Shown: one piece after another, positions 25,900 to 33,718 of the stretch | How the letters are laid out: every line of letters begins with the position of its first letter | How positions within the stretch are numbered: the stretch's first letter is position 1 | NCBI RefSeq assembly: GCF_900100375.1 | Contig: NZ_FNEZ01000001.1 | Location: 674,394-738,393, forward strand | Length of the DNA: 64,000 nt | Source of the DNA: Flavobacterium noncentrifugens | GTDB taxonomy: Bacteria > Bacteroidota > Bacteroidia > Flavobacteriales > Flavobacteriaceae | Direction of reading: 5' to 3' | Position numbers and translations under genes: made by a program | The notes under the pieces: model-generated | Database searches by the model: none | Told to the model about the DNA's origin: nothing | Seen by the model: the letters and a program-made list of their open reading frames with translations, nothing else

Positions 25900-27039
25900 T
25901 TAGAACGCTTGTTCCAGATCTGCTAAAAGGTCTTCAATATCTTCGATTCCCACACTCAGCCTTACCAAATCATCGCTAATCCCGATTTCTTTTCTTTTGT
26001 CTTCAGGAATGGATGCATGCGTCATTAGTGCCGGATGGTTTGCCAATGATTCTACGCCGCCTAAAGATTCTGCAAGCGTAAACACTTTTAAGTTTTCAAG
26101 GAATTTAATTGCATCTTCTTTTTTGCCTGATTCAAATGTGAATGATACCATTCCGCCAAAACCGCTCATTTGCTTTTTAGCGATCTCATGAAACGGATGG
26201 CTTGGCAATCCCGGATAATAAACCGTTTTTACCTTTGGATGCTTGTTTAAATATTCTGCAACTTTTTCTCCGTTTTCACAATGCCTTTGCACGCGCAGGT
26301 GTAAGGTTTTGATACCGCGCAATACCAGGAACGAGTCCATTGGCCCAAGCGTGGCGCCTGTTGCGAATTGCTGAAAATGCAATTGCTCTCCTAGAGCATC
26401 GTCTTTGACAATCAAAGCACCTGCAATCACATCCGAATGGCCGCCTAAATATTTGGTTGCAGAATGCATCACAATGTCAGCACCTAAATCCAATGGTTTT
26501 TGCAGGTAAGGGGTTGCAAACGTATTGTCAACCGCAAAAAGGATCTTCTTTGCTTTGGTGATTTTTGAGATTTCGGCAATATCGGCAAGTTTCATCAACG
26601 GGTTTGTTGGCGTTTCTACCCAAACCAGTTTGGTGTTTTCGTTGATCAGCGACTGGAATTTCTCCAGATCATTCATATCCACAAAGTGGAATTTAATTCC
26701 CGAATCTTTATAAATACGCGTAAACATGCGATACGTTCCGCCATACAAATCGTCCATTGCGATGATTTCGTCCCCGGCTTTAAACGATCTTAAAATGCAA
26801 TCGGTTGCTGCAAGTCCGGAAGAAAATGCGAGTCCGCGCGTGCCGTTTTCGATGCTCGCCAAAGCGTTTTCGAGTGCTGTTCTAGTTGGGTTTGCCGCAC
26901 GGCTGTATTCATAATCTCCAATCGGCTGTCCCGGGCTGGTTTGTACAAATGTTGATGTTTGATACACCGGCGGCATGACTGCACCTGTCGTTGGGTCGTG
27001 GTGTTGCCCGCCATGTATGGTTTTGGTGTTGAATTTCAT
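25900..27039 (-). CDS. Cystathionine gamma-synthase/lyase family PLP enzyme
   Basis: PLP-dependent enzyme of the trans-sulfuration family (MetB, MetC or CGL type) with 379 residues. Visible blocks are the N-terminal TIHGGQHHDPTTGAVMPPVYQTSTF, the phosphate loop AFSSGLAATDCIL, the WVETPTNPLMKLADI strand and the PLP lysine in SATKYLGGHSDVIAG. The C-terminal SLGGVESLANHPALMTHASIP block is the substrate-carboxylate site. Sequence alone does not separate synthase from lyase. A TAAATTTG promoter box lies at 27062-27069. Confidence 0.93.
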   Translation of the reverse strand: MKFNTKTIHGGQHHDPTTGAVMPPVYQTSTFVQTSPGQPIGDYEYSRAANPTRTALENALASIENGTRGLAFSSGLAATDCILRSFKAGDEIIAMDDLYGGTYRMFTRIYKDSGIKFHFVDMNDLEKFQSLINENTKLVWVETPTNPLMKLADIAEISKITKAKKILFAVDNTFATPYLQKPLDLGADIVMHSATKYLGGHSDVIAGALIVKDDALGEQLHFQQFATGATLGPMDSFLVLRGIKTLHLRVQRHCENGEKVAEYLNKHPKVKTVYYPGLPSHPFHEIAKKQMSGFGGMVSFTFESGKKEDAIKFLENLKVFTLAESLGGVESLANHPALMTHASIPEDKRKEIGISDDLVRLSVGIEDIEDLLADLEQAF

Positions 27040-27061
27040 GGATTTTTTATTTATTGATATG

Positions 27062-27069
27062 CAAATTTA
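27062..27069 (-). promoter_or_regulatory. Promoter -7 box of the cystathionine synthase/lyase-type gene
   Basis: Minus strand reads TAAATTTG, 22 bases before the ATG. Confidence 0.5.
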
Positions 27070-27110
27070 GATTTATTAATTGCGGAATACTTCCGGTTTA
27101 ACGAATTTTT

Positions 27111-27230
27111 AGCCCCGATAGAAGTGGAAATCATTTTGAGGCCTTTCGCCGAAAAAGATTACTTCACATAAATTCTATTTTTATAGGAGTTCAGTGAATA
27201 TCATTTGAAACGTATAGCGGGATTAGCTCC
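27111..27230 (+). repeat. Intergenic repeat, family B, copy at 27 kb
   Basis: Begins AGCCCCGATAGAAGTGGAAA and ends AGCGGGATTAGCTCC, both conserved ends of the family. It fills most of the gap between the DinB-like gene and the cystathionine synthase/lyase-type gene. Confidence 0.75.
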
Positions 27231-27237
27231 TAAAAAA

Positions 27238-27693
27238 TCAAACAAATTTCCGAATGCTCATCATTACGCCGGTATGAATGGCTTCATGGTAATAATTGTA
27301 AGCAATCGCATCTTCGGCAGAACGGATCGAAAAACCCGACATGGTCGTAAATGGCCTGTAGGTTTCAAACAACTTGTTGATGTGGTCCTGTTGCGTCTGG
27401 TCAATGGTAATGAAAAGCAATGACTTAATTTCATCTACTTCGTCTTGTGACAAATCGCGCTCGGGCTTCGTTCCTTTTTTATATTTGGAAACCATTTCAT
27501 CGGAAATCATGATGGGCAAACCCGACAAATTGTAAACGAGCATTTGCTGCACTACGATAATGTGCGCAATATTCCAGATCAGGTTGTTGTTAAATCCTGG
27601 CGGAATTTTGTTGAGCTGCTCCAATGAATAATTGTCAAAAAAAGCTGACAGGACTTTTCGGCTCGACAGCGTAATATCAAAAGCTTTTTCCAT
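27238..27693 (-). CDS. DinB family protein
   Basis: Putative metal-binding four-helix protein of the DinB/YfiT group, 151 residues. The three candidate metal His are visible at conserved places: NIAHIIVVQQ in helix 2 and YHEAIHTG in helix 4 (two His). Members include thiol transferases and stress proteins; no activity can be given here. The gene is monocistronic and divergent from the ArsC-like gene, with 77 bases between the two starts. Confidence 0.88.
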   Translation of the reverse strand: MEKAFDITLSSRKVLSAFFDNYSLEQLNKIPPGFNNNLIWNIAHIIVVQQMLVYNLSGLPIMISDEMVSKYKKGTKPERDLSQDEVDEIKSLLFITIDQTQQDHINKLFETYRPFTTMSGFSIRSAEDAIAYNYYHEAIHTGVMMSIRKFV

Positions 27694-27770
27694 TATTTAA
27701 ATTTTTGATAAAAATAACGAATTTAACGCTTGAAAAGAATTTTCTTTGTGTTTCTAAAACGCCAATTTTT

Positions 27771-28130
27771 ATGAATACGATATATTATCTCGCTTCTTGC
27801 GACACGTGCAGAAAGATCATCAAATCGCTTCCGAAAGGCAATGCTTTAAAATTTCACGACATCAAACAGGATTCGATTACGGTTGCCGAACTCGAAGAAA
27901 TGCACCGGCTTTCGGGAAGTTATGAAGCGCTTTTCAGCAGAAAAGCACAATTATACAAGTCGATGGATTTAAAGAACAAAGCGTTGACTGAAGACGATTA
28001 CAAAAAATACATCCTCGAACATTACACGTTTTTAAGCCGTCCGGTTTTTATTATTGACGACAAAATTTACATCGGCAACAGCCAGAAAAACATTAACGAA
28101 GTGCTGAAAGTTTTGAACGAAAAAGTCTAG
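27771..28130 (+). CDS. ArsC/Spx-like thioredoxin-fold protein
   Basis: Thioredoxin-fold protein of 119 residues in the ArsC/YffB/Spx family. The redox motif is near the N-terminus (IYYLASCDTCRKIIKSLP, CxxC), and the C-terminal HYTFLSRPVFIIDDKIYIGNS block is the ArsC Arg-Pro loop (here SRPV). Chosen start MNTIYYLASC at 27771; the open frame to 27705 is not family-like. Whether it reduces arsenate or is a regulator cannot be decided. Lies 58 bases upstream of yicC. Confidence 0.88.
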   Translation: MNTIYYLASCDTCRKIIKSLPKGNALKFHDIKQDSITVAELEEMHRLSGSYEALFSRKAQLYKSMDLKNKALTEDDYKKYILEHYTFLSRPVFIIDDKIYIGNSQKNINEVLKVLNEKV

Positions 28131-28162
28131 GCTTTTCAAAATCACACTTGCGCACTTTTCGT

Positions 28163-28170
28163 TATCTTTG
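28163..28170 (+). promoter_or_regulatory. Promoter -7 box of yicC-gmk-nadD
   Basis: Plus strand reads TATCTTTG, 18 bases before the ATG of yicC at 28189. It argues against a start at 28168. Confidence 0.5.
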
Positions 28171-28188
28171 TCCACTTTAAAATTCGTT

Positions 28189-29049
28189 ATGATAAAATCA
28201 ATGACCGGATTCGGGAAAGCTACTTTACAGCTCGAATCTAAAAAAATCACCGTCGAAATCAAATCGCTGAACAGCAAAGGGCTCGATTTGAATGTCAGAA
28301 TGCCATCGGTATTCCGCGAAATGGAACTGGGCCTCAGAAACCAAATGGCAACAGCGCTCGAACGCGGAAAGATTGATGTTTCCATATATCTCGAAAGCAC
28401 CGCAGAGCAAACTTCTGCAAAGGTAAATGTGCCGATCGTAAAAGCGTATATGGCACAATTGCAAGAGGTTTACGCTTCCGCGGATGAAACGGAGTTGATG
28501 AAAATGGCCGTCAGAATGCCCGATGCGATGAAGATCGAACGCGACGAAATCGATGAAAATGAATGGACGGAAATCCAGAAAGTTGTTGATGAGGCTTTGG
28601 CGAATATTAATAAATTTCGCACTTCCGAAGGCGTCGCACTCGAAAAAGAATTCCTGCACCGCATTGCAAACATCATGACTTTGATGAATGAAACCGTGGC
28701 ATTGGACAGCGAGCGAATCGAAACCGTGAAAACGCGTTTGCAGGCTGCGATTGAAGATTTAAAAGTGACTTTGGACGAAAACCGTTTTGAACAGGAATTG
28801 ATTTTCTACCTCGAAAAATATGACATTACAGAAGAAAAAGTGCGCCTTGAAAACCACTTGAATTATTTCATAGAAACTTTAGCCGGAAGCGAAGCCAATG
28901 GCCGTAAACTCGGGTTCATCACTCAGGAAATGGGGCGTGAAATCAACACGATGGGTTCCAAATCAAACCATTCGCAGATGCAGAAATATGTCGTGCAAAT
29001 GAAAGACGAACTTGAAAAAATCAAGGAACAGGTTTTGAACGTCCTGTAA
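28189..29049 (+). CDS. yicC: YicC family endoribonuclease-like protein
   Basis: Member of the YicC/YloC family; E. coli YicC has been linked to RNase activity and small-RNA turnover. The 286-residue protein has the N-terminal block MIKSMTGFGKATLQLESKKITVEIKSLNSKGLDLNVRMP and the C-terminal DUF1732 block LENHLNYFIETLAGSEANGRKLGFITQEMGREINTMGSKSNHSQMQKYVVQMKDELEKIKEQVLNVL. The start follows the promoter at 28163. It is followed by gmk (28-base gap) and nadD, an order common in bacteria. Confidence 0.95.
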   Translation: MIKSMTGFGKATLQLESKKITVEIKSLNSKGLDLNVRMPSVFREMELGLRNQMATALERGKIDVSIYLESTAEQTSAKVNVPIVKAYMAQLQEVYASADETELMKMAVRMPDAMKIERDEIDENEWTEIQKVVDEALANINKFRTSEGVALEKEFLHRIANIMTLMNETVALDSERIETVKTRLQAAIEDLKVTLDENRFEQELIFYLEKYDITEEKVRLENHLNYFIETLAGSEANGRKLGFITQEMGREINTMGSKSNHSQMQKYVVQMKDELEKIKEQVLNVL

Positions 29050-29077
29050 ATCTAGTTTCTTCGCCAAAAACAACAAC

Positions 29078-29647
29078 ATGCAACAAGGAAAATTAATCGT
29101 ATTCTCAGCGCCATCAGGCTCAGGAAAAACAACTATAGTGCGGCATTTGCTTGGACTTCCGGAACTAAACCTGGAATTCTCGATCTCAGCCACTTCACGC
29201 GAACCCAGAGGCGAAGAAATCGACGGCTCGGATTATTATTTCATTTCGCTTGAAGAATTTAAAAAGCACATCAAAGCTGAAGATTTTCTCGAATGGGAAG
29301 AAGTGTACCGCGATAATTTTTACGGCACTTTAAAAAGCGAGATCGACCGCATTTGGGCCAAAGGCAAAAACGTGATTTTCGACATTGACGTTGCTGGCGG
29401 ATTGCGTATCAAACGCAAATTTCCTGAAGAAACACTAGCAGTTTTCGTAAAGCCGCCAAGCATTGACGAACTGAAAATCCGTTTGAAAAAACGCTCGACC
29501 GAAAGTGAAGACAAAATCAACATGCGCATCGCAAAAGCTTCGGTTGAACTCGCAACAGCGCCGCAATTTGACAGGATCATTAAAAATTATGACCTTGATA
29601 TTGCAAAACAGGAAGCATTTGAATTGGTTCGGGATTTTTTGAAATAA
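29078..29647 (+). CDS. gmk: Guanylate kinase
   Basis: Phosphorylates GMP to GDP with ATP in purine nucleotide synthesis. The 189-residue protein has the P-loop SAPSGSGKTT (residues 10-19), the GMP-binding SATSREPRGEEIDGSDYYFIS and EWEEVYRDNFYGT blocks, the VIFDIDVAGGLRIK strand and the lid region RLKKRSTESEDKINMRI. Length is normal. The stop is 6 bases before nadD. Confidence 0.98.
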   Translation: MQQGKLIVFSAPSGSGKTTIVRHLLGLPELNLEFSISATSREPRGEEIDGSDYYFISLEEFKKHIKAEDFLEWEEVYRDNFYGTLKSEIDRIWAKGKNVIFDIDVAGGLRIKRKFPEETLAVFVKPPSIDELKIRLKKRSTESEDKINMRIAKASVELATAPQFDRIIKNYDLDIAKQEAFELVRDFLK

Positions 29648-29653
29648 TCTAAG

Positions 29654-30235
29654 ATGAGAATCGGACTGTATTTCGGGACTTTCAATCCCATTCACGTGGG
29701 CCACATGATTATTGCAAACCACATGGCGGAGTTTTCCGATCTGGAGCAGATCTGGATGGTCGTTACGCCACACAATCCGCTAAAGGCAAAATCAACTTTA
29801 CTCGACGATGCCAAACGCTATCAAATCGTTCAGGTTGCCACCGAAGATTTCCCGAAGATCAAGCCTTCGGACATCGAATTCAAATTGGCCCAGCCGAATT
29901 ACACCGTGCACACTCTGGCACATCTGCAGGACAAATACCCGCAGCATGAATTTTCATTGATTATGGGCGAAGACAATTTAAAGTCACTGCACAAATGGAA
30001 AAACTACGAAGTCATTTTGCAAAACCATGACATTTACGTGTATCCGCGCATTTCATCGGAAGCTGAAAATGTAGAATTTAAAAACCATCCAAAAATTCAT
30101 TTGATTGATGCGCCGGTTATTGAAATTTCATCTACTTTCATCCGAAACGGCATCAAAAACGGTAAAAATATCAGTCCGCTTTTGCCCGAAAAAGTCTGGA
30201 AATACATCGATCATAACAATTTTTACAAGAAGTAA
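29654..30235 (+). CDS. nadD: Nicotinate-nucleotide adenylyltransferase
   Basis: Adenylates nicotinate mononucleotide to deamido-NAD in NAD synthesis. The 193-residue protein starts with the nucleotidyltransferase motif GLYFGTFNPIHVGH and ends with the ISSTFIRNGIKNGKNISPLLPEKVWKYI block (ISSTxIR motif). The middle carries LIMGEDNLKSLHKWK, the NaMN-binding segment. Last gene of the yicC-gmk-nadD unit. Confidence 0.97.
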   Translation: MRIGLYFGTFNPIHVGHMIIANHMAEFSDLEQIWMVVTPHNPLKAKSTLLDDAKRYQIVQVATEDFPKIKPSDIEFKLAQPNYTVHTLAHLQDKYPQHEFSLIMGEDNLKSLHKWKNYEVILQNHDIYVYPRISSEAENVEFKNHPKIHLIDAPVIEISSTFIRNGIKNGKNISPLLPEKVWKYIDHNNFYKK

Positions 30236-30275
30236 TTCTTAACATTCCTTTATTAAACTTCGCTTTTGCAATACG

Positions 30276-30283
30276 TAAATTTG
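30276..30283 (+). promoter_or_regulatory. Promoter -7 box of the iron alcohol dehydrogenase gene
   Basis: Plus strand reads TAAATTTG, 47 bases before the ATG. Confidence 0.5.
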
Positions 30284-30330
30284 TGTCGCTTTTAAAATCG
30301 TTTTAAACGGCAGCAACCTAATTTATAGTC

Positions 30331-31491
30331 ATGTTAAACTTCGAATTATACAACCCGACAAATCTCATTTTCGGAAAAGGGCAAATCGAAAAATTATCCG
30401 CACTCGTTCCTAAAAACACCAAAATATTACTCGCTTACGGCGGCGGAAGTATTTTTAAAAACGGCATACACGAACAAGTACTCAAAAATCTCGAAGGTTT
30501 TGAAATCGTCGAATTTGGCGGCATCGAACCCAATCCACATTTTGAAACGTTGATGAAAGCCGTTGAAATTATGAGAAATGAAAACATCGGATTTATCCTA
30601 GCAGTTGGCGGCGGAAGCGTCATTGACGGCGTAAAATTCATTTCGGCAGCCGTAAAATTCGAAGGCAACCCAATGGAAATCCTTCATAAAAGAATGCAGA
30701 TCAAGGAAAATGCGATTCCGTTTGGAACGGTATTGACTTTGCCGGCAACCGGAAGCGAAATGAATTCCGGCGCAGTTGTCACGATCCAATCCACTCAGGA
30801 AAAACTGGCTTTTGGCGGAAGTGCGATGTTCCCGAAATTCTCAATTTGCGATCCAACAGTCATTGAATCGTTGCCAAAAAGACAAATCCAAAACGGTGTC
30901 GTCGATGCATTCACGCACGTCATGGAACAATATTTAACCTATCCGCACGACGCCATTTTACAGGATCGAATTGCCGAAAGCGTGTTGCAGACTTTAGCCG
31001 AAATCGGCCCCGAAGTTGTAGAAAATCCAACAGATTACAAACTTGCCTCAAATTTCATGTGGAGCTGCACGATGGCGCTCAACGGACTTTTGAACAAAGG
31101 CGTTCCGGTAGATTGGGCGACGCACATGATCGGGCACGAACTGACTGCTTTATACGGAATCGACCATGCCAGGACTTTGGCGATCATCGGCCCAAACTTA
31201 TACCGCACGATGTTCGAAACCAAAAAGGAAAAACTCGCGCAATACGGTGAACGCGTCTGGCATGTTTCAGGAAATACTATTGATGAAAAAGCCAATCAGG
31301 CGATTGAGAAAACCGTCGAATTCTTCCACAAAATGGGAATGAACACGAAACTATCTGAATATACAGAAAATTATGAAGACACGGCCGCATTCATTGTAAA
31401 CCGTTTCAGCGAACGCGGCTGGAAAGGCCTTGGTGAAAAGCAAAACATCACACTTGAAAAAGTAAAGGAAATCGTAGAATTAAGCTATTAA
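30331..31491 (+). CDS. Iron-containing alcohol dehydrogenase (YqhD/BDH-like)
   Basis: NAD(P)-dependent aldehyde/alcohol oxidoreductase of 386 residues. The Rossmann part carries LLAYGGGSIFKNGIHEQV and ILAVGGGSVIDGVKFISAA; the metal half shows DAFTHVMEQYLTYP and GHELTALYGIDHARTLAIIGP, the two signature blocks with the Asp/His ligands. The sequence is closest to the NADPH-dependent YqhD/butanol dehydrogenase group, which reduces many aldehydes. The true substrate is not known. Confidence 0.94.
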   Translation: MLNFELYNPTNLIFGKGQIEKLSALVPKNTKILLAYGGGSIFKNGIHEQVLKNLEGFEIVEFGGIEPNPHFETLMKAVEIMRNENIGFILAVGGGSVIDGVKFISAAVKFEGNPMEILHKRMQIKENAIPFGTVLTLPATGSEMNSGAVVTIQSTQEKLAFGGSAMFPKFSICDPTVIESLPKRQIQNGVVDAFTHVMEQYLTYPHDAILQDRIAESVLQTLAEIGPEVVENPTDYKLASNFMWSCTMALNGLLNKGVPVDWATHMIGHELTALYGIDHARTLAIIGPNLYRTMFETKKEKLAQYGERVWHVSGNTIDEKANQAIEKTVEFFHKMGMNTKLSEYTENYEDTAAFIVNRFSERGWKGLGEKQNITLEKVKEIVELSY

Positions 31492-31506
31492 TTTTAGCAT
31501 TTAAAT

Positions 31507-31558
31507 TGAACCATTTAGGGCATTAAGAAAATTAAGCCTAAATGAACTTAATGGTTCA
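31507..31558. repeat. Intergenic palindromic repeat, family A, copy 3
   Basis: Outer arms TGAACCATT/AATGGTTCA (31507-31515 and 31550-31558) and the family core GGGCATTAAGAAAATTAAGCC. It is the most eroded of the four copies, lying 15 bases after the alcohol dehydrogenase stop. Confidence 0.7.
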
Positions 31559-31573
31559 AAAACAATAAAATCA

Positions 31574-31608
31574 AAAGGCGTTCCTGAGTATGATACAGGA
31601 ACGCCTTT
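31574..31608. terminator. Strong bidirectional-looking terminator hairpin
   Basis: Perfect 13-bp stem (AAAGGCGTTCCTG at 31574-31586 with 31596-31608) and 9-base loop. T-rich tails occur on both strands. On the plus strand it would end the alcohol dehydrogenase transcript. Confidence 0.85.
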
Positions 31609-31792
31609 CTTAATAACCCCAAAACAAAACTTAACTAACTTTTTAAGAAGATCAAAAAACCAATATTTGATCCTACACAACCTTTAACGGCTAAAAATGA
31701 AACGCATTGTTTTGAAAATCATAAATCTGCGTTAAAATTAAAATGCGGCCTTATACGATTTCGTTTTATTAACTACAACGTTTTATTGTTCT

Positions 31793-31800
31793 GTAAATTT
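31793..31800 (+). promoter_or_regulatory. Possible promoter -7 box upstream of gpsA
   Basis: Plus strand reads TAAATTTG. It would give gpsA a leader of about 230 bases containing the composite repeat at 31829-31930. Confidence 0.4.
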
Positions 31801-31828
31801 GCGCTACTTTTGATTGATTTTTATTTGA

Positions 31829-31930
31829 AGCTATTCCGGCTATACGCTGCAATCTTTTATTGCCATGATGTCATTTCGAACAATGGGAGAAATCTTAGGC
31901 AATAAAAGGATTTCCGCTGCTATCCGGGCT
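31829..31930 (-). repeat. Intergenic repeat, family B, reversed copy with a family C half-site inside
   Basis: Read on the minus strand it begins AGCCCGGATAGCAGCGGAAA and ends with GGAATAGCT, the ends of family B. The loop region (31869-31895) contains TGTCATTTCGAAC...GAGAAATCT, a half-arm of the family C element at 6560-6637. Confidence 0.7.
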
Positions 31931-32035
31931 ATGGTGGATCGTAAAATTAAACATATAGATTCTCAATAAGCGATTAAAAATACCTGAAAGCTAGTGGCTT
32001 TCCTCTTAATCTCAAATGGGCTAAAAAACACAAGA

Positions 32036-33031
32036 ATGACAGATTATCCAAAATTTGCAGTCATCGGCGGCGGAAGCTGGGCCACGGCCATTGCCAAAAT
32101 GTTATGCGTCAACCTGCCGCAAATTGCGTGGTACATGCGCAATGAAGATGCGATCAGCCATCTCAAAATACACCACCACAACCCAAATTACCTGAGTTCA
32201 GTTGAATTTCACGTCAACAAACTGAAACTCACGAGCGACATCAACGAAGCCGTCGCTTATGCCGATTATATCATATTTGCGATTCCATCGGCATTTTTAA
32301 GCGGCGAACTCGAAAAGATGACCGTTGATCTTAAAGACAAAGTAATCTTCTCTGCGATCAAAGGAATCGTTCCTGAAACGAGCCTGATCGTGGGCGAGCA
32401 TTTTCACGATACGTATGATCTCGATTACGACAACATCGGCGTGATCACCGGGCCATGCCACGCAGAAGAAGTGGCGCTTGAGCGTTTGTCTTACCTGACG
32501 ATTGCCTGCGGCGACCAGCACAAAGCGCAAATCGTTGCAAACTGCCTTTCGGGAAACTACATCAAAGCCAAAACTTCTGATGACATTATTGGAACTGAAT
32601 ATGCCGCCATGCTCAAAAACATTTACGCGATCGCAGCCGGAATTGCCCACGGACTCGGTTATGGTGACAATTTCCAGTCGGTTTTGATGAGCAATGGGAT
32701 TCGCGAGATGAAAAAATTCATTAAGAAAGTCCACAAAATGAAGCGCAACATTAATGACTCCGCTTACCTCGGCGATTTATTGGTAACCGGATATTCGGTT
32801 TTCTCAAGAAACCGCATGTTTGGGAATATGATCGGAAAAGGTTATACCGTAAAATCGGCCATGATGGAAATGAGCATGGTTGCTGAAGGCTATTACGCTG
32901 CAAAAAGTGCCTGGGAACTCAATCAGACACACGGAGCGAAAACACCGATTATCGATGCCGTTCATGCGATTTTATATGAAGGGAAAGAAGCGAAGAAAGT
33001 GTTCAAGAAACTGACTGAAAAACTCGATTAG
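32036..33031 (+). CDS. gpsA: Glycerol-3-phosphate dehydrogenase [NAD(P)+]
   Basis: Cytoplasmic enzyme that reduces dihydroxyacetone phosphate to sn-glycerol 3-phosphate for phospholipid synthesis. The 331-residue protein has the Rossmann loop FAVIGGGSWATAIAKML, the SAIKGIVPE and GPCHAEEVAL blocks and the catalytic-lysine region EYAAMLKNIYAIAAGIAHGLGYGDNFQSVLMSNGIREM. Start MTDYPKF at 32036 fits the family; an in-frame GTG at 31994 would add 14 untypical residues. A terminator follows at 33074. Confidence 0.96.
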   Translation: MTDYPKFAVIGGGSWATAIAKMLCVNLPQIAWYMRNEDAISHLKIHHHNPNYLSSVEFHVNKLKLTSDINEAVAYADYIIFAIPSAFLSGELEKMTVDLKDKVIFSAIKGIVPETSLIVGEHFHDTYDLDYDNIGVITGPCHAEEVALERLSYLTIACGDQHKAQIVANCLSGNYIKAKTSDDIIGTEYAAMLKNIYAIAAGIAHGLGYGDNFQSVLMSNGIREMKKFIKKVHKMKRNINDSAYLGDLLVTGYSVFSRNRMFGNMIGKGYTVKSAMMEMSMVAEGYYAAKSAWELNQTHGAKTPIIDAVHAILYEGKEAKKVFKKLTEKLD

Positions 33032-33073
33032 ACCGGCTGCGCTGAAAGACTTATATCCATTATAGAAATAAAA

Positions 33074-33102
33074 AACCTGCTATTAAACACGGCAGGATTT
33101 TT
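33074..33102 (+). terminator. Terminator of gpsA
   Basis: Stem CCTGC/GCAGG (33076-33080 with 33092-33096) followed by ATTTTTTATTT, 45 bases after the stop codon. Beyond it, 33128-33175 holds three imperfect CAGC(G/A)AAGCGGTC-type units of no known role. Confidence 0.6.
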
Positions 33103-33177
33103 TATTTAAAGCATTTTTTTTTCTTTCAGCGAAGCGGTCTTGATTCTTGCAGCAAAGCGGTCATTCAGCACAGCGAT

Positions 33178-33585
33178 CTACCTCACAATCACGCCGTCGG
33201 TAAATAAAATCGGCACTTCTTCTACATAATCTTCATGGATCGAATGCGCTTTAAAAGTATATTTCTTATCGTATAAAGTGTTTCCGATGAAGAAAGTCAC
33301 CATAAATTCGTTGTTCAAAACCAAAACGCTTTTCTCAAGCATTTCGACTTTTACGACAGAAACAGGTGGAATTTCAACAAATGCGTGGCGCAAAAGCGAT
33401 GTTTTTTTCATTTCGCCTTCAATCGTTCCGAAAGCCTTAGAAACGACCATGACGCCGTCGAGTTTGAAATCGCTGTCGTTGACCAAATGCACATACCAGA
33501 CTTTTTCCATGAAATCGTCGTTCCATTCCTGGACTGCGGCGAGGAAAATATTTTCTACTTCGGGGATTGTGATGTCTTTTTTCAT
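33178..33585 (-). CDS. Conserved hypothetical protein
   Basis: Function unknown. The 135-residue soluble protein starts MKKDITIPEVENIFLAAVQEWND and has alternating short strands (KVWYVHLVNDSDFKLDGVMVVSKAFG; FMVTFFIGNTLYDKKYTFKA), with no signal peptide or membrane segment. The name is used for a family-like flavobacterial protein by impression only. A longer frame up to 33672 runs into the family B repeat and encodes Arg/His-rich residues (RSAARHKRMPLPSG); that extension is judged spurious. It lies downstream of pheS on the same strand. Confidence 0.75.
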   Translation of the reverse strand: MKKDITIPEVENIFLAAVQEWNDDFMEKVWYVHLVNDSDFKLDGVMVVSKAFGTIEGEMKKTSLLRHAFVEIPPVSVVKVEMLEKSVLVLNNEFMVTFFIGNTLYDKKYTFKAHSIHEDYVEEVPILFTDGVIVR

Positions 33586-33613
33586 TTTATTTTCAATTAT
33601 ACCGAAATGCCCT

Positions 33614-33688
33614 AGCCCGGATGGAAGCGGCATCCTTTTGTGGCGCGCAGCAGAACGAAAGATATAGCGCACAGCCGGAAATAGCTCC
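33614..33688 (+). repeat. Intergenic repeat, family B, short copy
   Basis: AGCCCGGATGGAAGCGGCAT at the left and AGCCGGAAATAGCTCC at the right, with a shortened middle (GGCGCGCAGCAGAACGAAAG). It separates the hypothetical gene from pheS. Confidence 0.75.
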
Positions 33689-33718
33689 CAATTTTTCGTC
33701 TAAATGATAAATTGGTTT

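Larger units (their letters stand above)
31492..32035. other. Gene-free stretch between the alcohol dehydrogenase gene and gpsA
   Basis: 544 bases without a convincing gene. In order it holds a family A repeat (31507-31558), a strong hairpin (31574-31608), a 7-bp hairpin (31650-31656 with 31666-31672), a TAAATTTG box (31793-31800), a composite repeat (31829-31930) and the short leader of gpsA. The arrangement resembles the candidate RNA at 5087-5200 if read on the minus strand. Confidence 0.65.

Noticed and set aside
33586..33672. N-terminal extension of the hypothetical protein at 33178
   Set aside because: The added residues are encoded partly by the family B repeat and look unlike a protein start; MKK at 33585 is a normal start.
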